In this document: positions 6,381-6,584 of the stretch, one piece after another | Layout: each line of letters starts with the position of its first letter | How positions within the stretch are numbered: the first letter of the stretch is position 1 | From: an uncultured Bacteroidota bacterium | GTDB lineage: Bacteria > Bacteroidota > Bacteroidia > Chitinophagales > Chitinophagaceae | Length of the DNA stretch: 6,584 nucleotides | NCBI GenBank assembly: GCA_903825065.1 | Contig: CAIJZG010000111.1 | Location: 1 to 6,584 of the forward strand | Direction: 5' to 3' | Translations under genes and position numbers: made by a program | The notes under the pieces: generated by a model | The model's database searches: none | What the model was told of the DNA's origin: nothing | Seen by the model: the letters and a program-made list of their open reading frames with translations, nothing else

Positions 6381-6584
6381 TTAATCAAGTATTTCTGCGT
6401 CTTTTGGATACTTAGTTCTAACAAATTGAAAATTGGCATCGGGCAAATTTGCAGAAGTATTTAAATTAGTCAATACAAACTCTATAGTGTTATTGCTTTT
6501 ATCCAACACTTTTGCTTTTGTAATCATACTCTTCGATTTATCAATAAAAATATTCACTTTTAAAAAGCTCTTTCTTTTATCAAT
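6381..6584 (-). CDS. LolA-like outer-membrane lipoprotein carrier protein, C-terminal part (cut by right edge)
   Basis: The last 67 codons of a minus-strand gene end at TAA (6383-6381), and the start lies beyond the right edge. The fragment reads FLKVNIFIDKSKSMITKAKV, then a strand ending TIEFVLTNL, then NTSANLPDANFQF and a KYPKDAEILD tail. This order, with a strand-rich repeat, the 'LPDxxFxF' turn and a 'YP..aeilD' end, matches the C-terminus of LolA-type periplasmic chaperones of Bacteroidota, which carry lipoproteins from the inner to the outer membrane. The fragment is short, so the family call rests on pattern recognition. The signal peptide and hydrophobic cavity of the N-terminal half cannot be seen. 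A strong intrinsic terminator follows. Confidence 0.75.
   Translation of the reverse strand: MDKRKSFLKVNIFIDKSKSMITKAKVLDKSNNTIEFVLTNLNTSANLPDANFQFVRTKYPKDAEILD

Noticed and set aside
1..6584. An undescribed defence, mobile or biosynthetic system
   Set aside because: Every coding region belongs to a known housekeeping or esterase family. No direct-repeat array, terminal repeats, transposase, tRNA attachment site or composition shift was seen.

Overview
The window looks like core chromosome from an AT-rich member of the Bacteroidota. Three things support this. The S15 protein carries the 'KDFSTQRGL' variant of its RNA-binding loop. Two promoters fit the phylum's TAnnTTTG -7 consensus. The gene starts lack Shine-Dalgarno sequences and have A/T-rich leaders. 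The PNPase sequence resembles, from memory, those of Chitinophagaceae, but that finer placement is tentative. I found no mobile element, CRISPR array, RNA gene or defence locus.

Layout from left to right. The 5' part of plsY (acyl-phosphate:glycerol-3-phosphate acyltransferase) runs off the left edge on the minus strand. Upstream of it, also on the minus strand and in order of transcription, lie rpsO (ribosomal protein S15), pnp (polynucleotide phosphorylase) and prmA (ribosomal protein L11 methyltransferase). A 15-bp perfect stem-loop separates rpsO from pnp. An intrinsic terminator follows pnp directly and lies in the upstream part of the open prmA frame, which argues that prmA starts later than its longest open frame. 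plsY has its own candidate promoter. Divergent from rpsO across 230 bp, rnz (ribonuclease Z) runs on the plus strand. It converges with a minus-strand gene for a secreted alpha/beta-hydrolase esterase that has an N-terminal starch-binding-like (E-set/CBM48-type) domain. At the right edge is the 3' end of a LolA-like lipoprotein carrier gene, on the minus strand, closed by a clear intrinsic terminator.

Working together: rpsO-pnp is a widely conserved pairing in bacteria, and with prmA and the divergent rnz it gives a small neighbourhood for ribosome assembly and modification and for RNA 3'-end metabolism. plsY (membrane phospholipid synthesis), the LolA-like protein (lipoprotein transport across the periplasm) and the exported esterase are envelope-related but show no sign of functional coupling to the RNA genes. 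All coding regions are intact apart from the two cut by the window edges. No stretch longer than 300 bases lacks a gene. I see no evidence of an undescribed system; the most interesting signals are regulatory structures between the genes.
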